A stretch of 64,000 bases of DNA from positions 186,001 to 250,000 of the forward strand of contig CADCIB010000002.1 in the NCBI GenBank assembly GCA_902801375.1, in the 5' to 3' direction. The notes under the pieces are model-generated. The model worked only from the letters and a program-made list of their open reading frames with translations. It was not told the DNA's origin and did no database searches. This DNA comes from an uncultured Prevotellaceae bacterium (GTDB taxonomy: Bacteria > Bacteroidota > Bacteroidia > Bacteroidales > Bacteroidaceae). A program made the position numbers and the translations under genes. Below, piece by piece: positions 62,285-64,000 of this stretch (positions are counted from its first letter, which is position 1; each line of letters starts with the position of its first letter).

Positions 62285-63136
62285 ATGATGAATATGAAGA
62301 AAATCGTAGCATCTCTCTGTCTGGCAGCACTGCTCACAGGTTGTGCGCAAGAGTTCACGAAAGTGTATAAGTCTACCGACAGTGATTATAAGTATGAATA
62401 TGCCAAGGAGTGCTTTGCCAACGGTAAGTATGCCAAGGCTATCTCGCTGCTCGAAGGGTTGGTGACCATCCAAAAAGGTACCGACAACGGGCAGGAGTGC
62501 TTGTATATGCTGGCCATGGCTGAGTATTGCAACCGCGACTGGCAGACGGCATCGGAGTATTTCAAGAAATACTATTCTTCCTATCCTAAGGGAAAATATG
62601 CCGAGATGGCTTCTTTCTTTACAGGAGAGAGTTACTATCAGAGCACCCCTGAGCCCCGTCTAGACCAGACGGGAACCATCCTGGCCATCAATGCTTATCA
62701 GGAGTTCCTCGACCTCTTCCCCGATGCAAAGAACAAGGATTTGGCACAAGAGCGGCTGTTCGAACTGCAAGACAAGCTCGTAAAGAAAGAACTGCTCTCA
62801 GCTCAGCTGTATTACAATCTTGGCACGTATTTCGGCAATTGTACCAGTGGTGGCAGCAACTACGAGGCTTGCATCGTGACGGCACAGAATGCCATCAAGG
62901 ACTATCCTTACACGAAGATGCGCGAGGAATTCGCCGTGCTCATCATGAAGAGTAAGTATGAGTTGGCACGCCAGAGTGTATTGGCCAAGAGACTGGAACG
63001 TTATCGCGATGCTGAGGATGAGTGTTATGGTTTCATCAATGAGTACCCCGACAGTAAGGAGCGTGCCAATGCCGAGAAGTATATTGAGGTCTGCAAAAAA
63101 CATATCAGCGGACAGGTTGAGGAAGACGATTATTAG
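62285..63136 (+). CDS. bamD: Outer membrane assembly lipoprotein BamD
   Basis: A 283-residue lipoprotein from the first ATG at 62285; two further ATG codons at 62288 and 62294 are equally possible. Signal peptide ends LLTGC with lipidated C20. TPR-like repeats fill the rest (YEYAKECFANGKYAKAISLLEG, QTASEYFKKYYSSYPKGKYAEMA, QEFLDLFPDAKNKDLAQ). It is part of the BAM complex for beta-barrel insertion. First gene of bamD-rpoZ-DUF4293. Transcription start is expected close to the ATG. Confidence 0.95.
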   Translation: MMNMKKIVASLCLAALLTGCAQEFTKVYKSTDSDYKYEYAKECFANGKYAKAISLLEGLVTIQKGTDNGQECLYMLAMAEYCNRDWQTASEYFKKYYSSYPKGKYAEMASFFTGESYYQSTPEPRLDQTGTILAINAYQEFLDLFPDAKNKDLAQERLFELQDKLVKKELLSAQLYYNLGTYFGNCTSGGSNYEACIVTAQNAIKDYPYTKMREEFAVLIMKSKYELARQSVLAKRLERYRDAEDECYGFINEYPDSKERANAEKYIEVCKKHISGQVEEDDY

Positions 63137-63166
63137 AAGTAGGACTAAAAAATGAAATAAATAAAG

Positions 63167-63499
63167 ATGGATTACAAAAAGTCAAAAGCACCCGTTAACA
63201 CGGTGACCCGCAACATCATGGATCTTTGCAAGGAAACTGGAAATATCTATGAGAGCGTGGCCATCATTGGTAAGAGAGCTAATCAGATTTCCGTTGAGAT
63301 CAAGAGCGACCTGAGCAAGAAACTGGCTGAGTTCGCCTCGTATAACGATTCACTTGAAGAAGTGTTCGAGAATCGCGAGCAAATAGAGATCTCTCGCTAT
63401 TATGAAAAGTTGCCGAAACCCTCTTTGCTGGCTACACAGGAGTTCGTCGACGGCAACGTCTATTTCCGTGACCCTTCTAAAGAGAACGCAAAGGAATGA
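63167..63499 (+). CDS. rpoZ: RNA polymerase omega subunit (Bacteroidetes type)
   Basis: A 110-residue protein. VTRNIMDLCKETGNIYESVAIIGKRANQI is the Bacteroidetes omega signature, and KKLAEFASYNDSLEEVFENREQIE continues the helix that wraps the beta-prime tail. Follows bamD by 30 bases. Its ATGA overlaps the next start by four bases. Confidence 0.93.
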   Translation: MDYKKSKAPVNTVTRNIMDLCKETGNIYESVAIIGKRANQISVEIKSDLSKKLAEFASYNDSLEEVFENREQIEISRYYEKLPKPSLLATQEFVDGNVYFRDPSKENAKE

Positions 63500-63954
63500 T
63501 ACAACGTAAGCAAACTCTTTTCCTGATTATTGCGTTGGTGCTTGACATCGTTTGTCTGTGCCTGCCCATCGGACGTCTACACTTTCAGGGAATGGAGGCA
63601 GATGCATTGATGACCAATCTGTGGATTCAGATGGCCGACGGTTCGCGCCAATTTACGGTGTGGTATCTCTTCGTGCTCCTTCTGCTGGCTTGTCCCGTGA
63701 CGTTGTGGGCTATCTTCAGCTATAAGAACCGTCTTTTTCAGATGCGACTGTGTCTCCTCTGCATGTTGCTGACGGCACTATGGTATGCTGGCTTCTGTGC
63801 CGTGAAGTTCATTTTGGCTCCAGAGATGGCTGCCGACGTGCAACCAGGTGTGGCTTTCGTCCTCCCCTTCGTGTCGCTTGTGTTCTACTATTTGGCACGT
63901 CGAGGAGTAAAAGCCGATGAAGCCTTAGTGCGCTCCATGGACCGAATCAGATGA
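63496..63954 (+). CDS. DUF4293-like four-helix membrane protein
   Basis: A 152-residue protein with four hydrophobic helices (residues about 8-25, 51-74, 81-105 and 114-134) and a positively charged end. It fits the small Bacteroidetes family DUF4293, whose function is unknown. Start codon overlaps the rpoZ stop by four bases (63496-63499), so translation is coupled and the protein may be linked to the polymerase or BamD module. Confidence 0.9.
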   Translation: MIQRKQTLFLIIALVLDIVCLCLPIGRLHFQGMEADALMTNLWIQMADGSRQFTVWYLFVLLLLACPVTLWAIFSYKNRLFQMRLCLLCMLLTALWYAGFCAVKFILAPEMAADVQPGVAFVLPFVSLVFYYLARRGVKADEALVRSMDRIR

Positions 63955-63980
63955 ATAGATAATGTCTATTTCACTTGCTT

Positions 63981-64000
63981 ATGAATAGACTACTTGAAAA
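63981..64000 (+). CDS. Possible start of a further gene (partial)
   Basis: ATG at 63981 opens a frame beginning MNRLLE that runs off the right edge. It lies 26 bases after the DUF4293-like stop on the same strand. Too short to identify. Confidence 0.25.

Overview
The window looks like a chromosomal segment of a Bacteroidales bacterium, most likely a Prevotella-type species with mid-range GC. This rests on the gene families (Fkp, UxuA/UxaB, GSCFA, a PorE-like protein, Bacteroidetes omega subunit, DUF5056/DUF4293-type proteins), on promoters with the Bacteroidetes TAnnTTTG -7 box and a TTTG-like -33 box, and on a type IX sorting-like tail on a large secreted protease. The genus is an inference. 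No phage, plasmid, transposase or CRISPR array was seen.

Layout. 1-5.3 kb: the start of a zapA-like gene with a coiled-coil partner, an unrecognised protein, then a Wzc-type tyrosine kinase followed by a HAD phosphatase and a radical SAM protein. 5.5-10.8 kb (minus): a four-subunit 2-oxoacid:ferredoxin oxidoreductase, a tiny TPR protein, folD and ffh. 11-16.6 kb: a very large alpha-2-macroglobulin-like protein. 16.7-24.2 kb (minus): an MBL hydrolase, tRNA-Thr, the SRP RNA gene ffs, GSCFA, Fkp and YfhO. 24.5-28 kb (minus): a clpS-clpA-aat N-degron cassette and two tRNA-Asp genes. 28-31.8 kb (minus): GNAT, GT2, a membrane protein, recR and an acyl-ACP thioesterase. 32-33.8 kb: a membrane protein/PspC/sigma/DUF5056-type cluster. 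33.8-38.2 kb (minus): porE-like and topB. 38.2-38.8 kb: a repeat-rich gap. 38.8-45.2 kb: a lipoprotein, an ECF sigma factor with a membrane-anchored barrel protein, lutABC and nudC. 45.2-50 kb (minus): a subtilase with a downstream acidic small protein. 50-56.5 kb: hexuronate genes (an SDR reductase, uxuA, uxaB) and a GH92 mannosidase. 56.5-64 kb: a flippase, htpG, truA, a Gate-domain membrane protein, bamD, rpoZ and a DUF4293-type protein.

How genes work together. Ffh and its RNA partner ffs are both here. ClpS, ClpA and Aat form one compact N-end-rule operon. UxuA, the SDR reductase and UxaB cover reduction and dehydration steps of hexuronate breakdown. LutABC is a complete lactate oxidation complex. 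The PorE-like protein and the subtilase tail suggest an active type IX secretion route.

Most unusual signals. (1) The subtilase reading frame is broken by one in-frame TGA exactly at the end of its signal peptide, and downstream lies a 67-residue acidic small protein whose stop codon sits in the loop of a perfect 14-bp palindrome. (2) Two distant gaps carry the same tandem array with a 22-bp period, and a third gap carries a different palindromic array that also has a 22-bp period. (3) A TCACC-type repeat has entered fkp and uxuA without breaking either frame, and is read in two different frames. (4) The SRP RNA gene lies 3 nt before tRNA-Thr.
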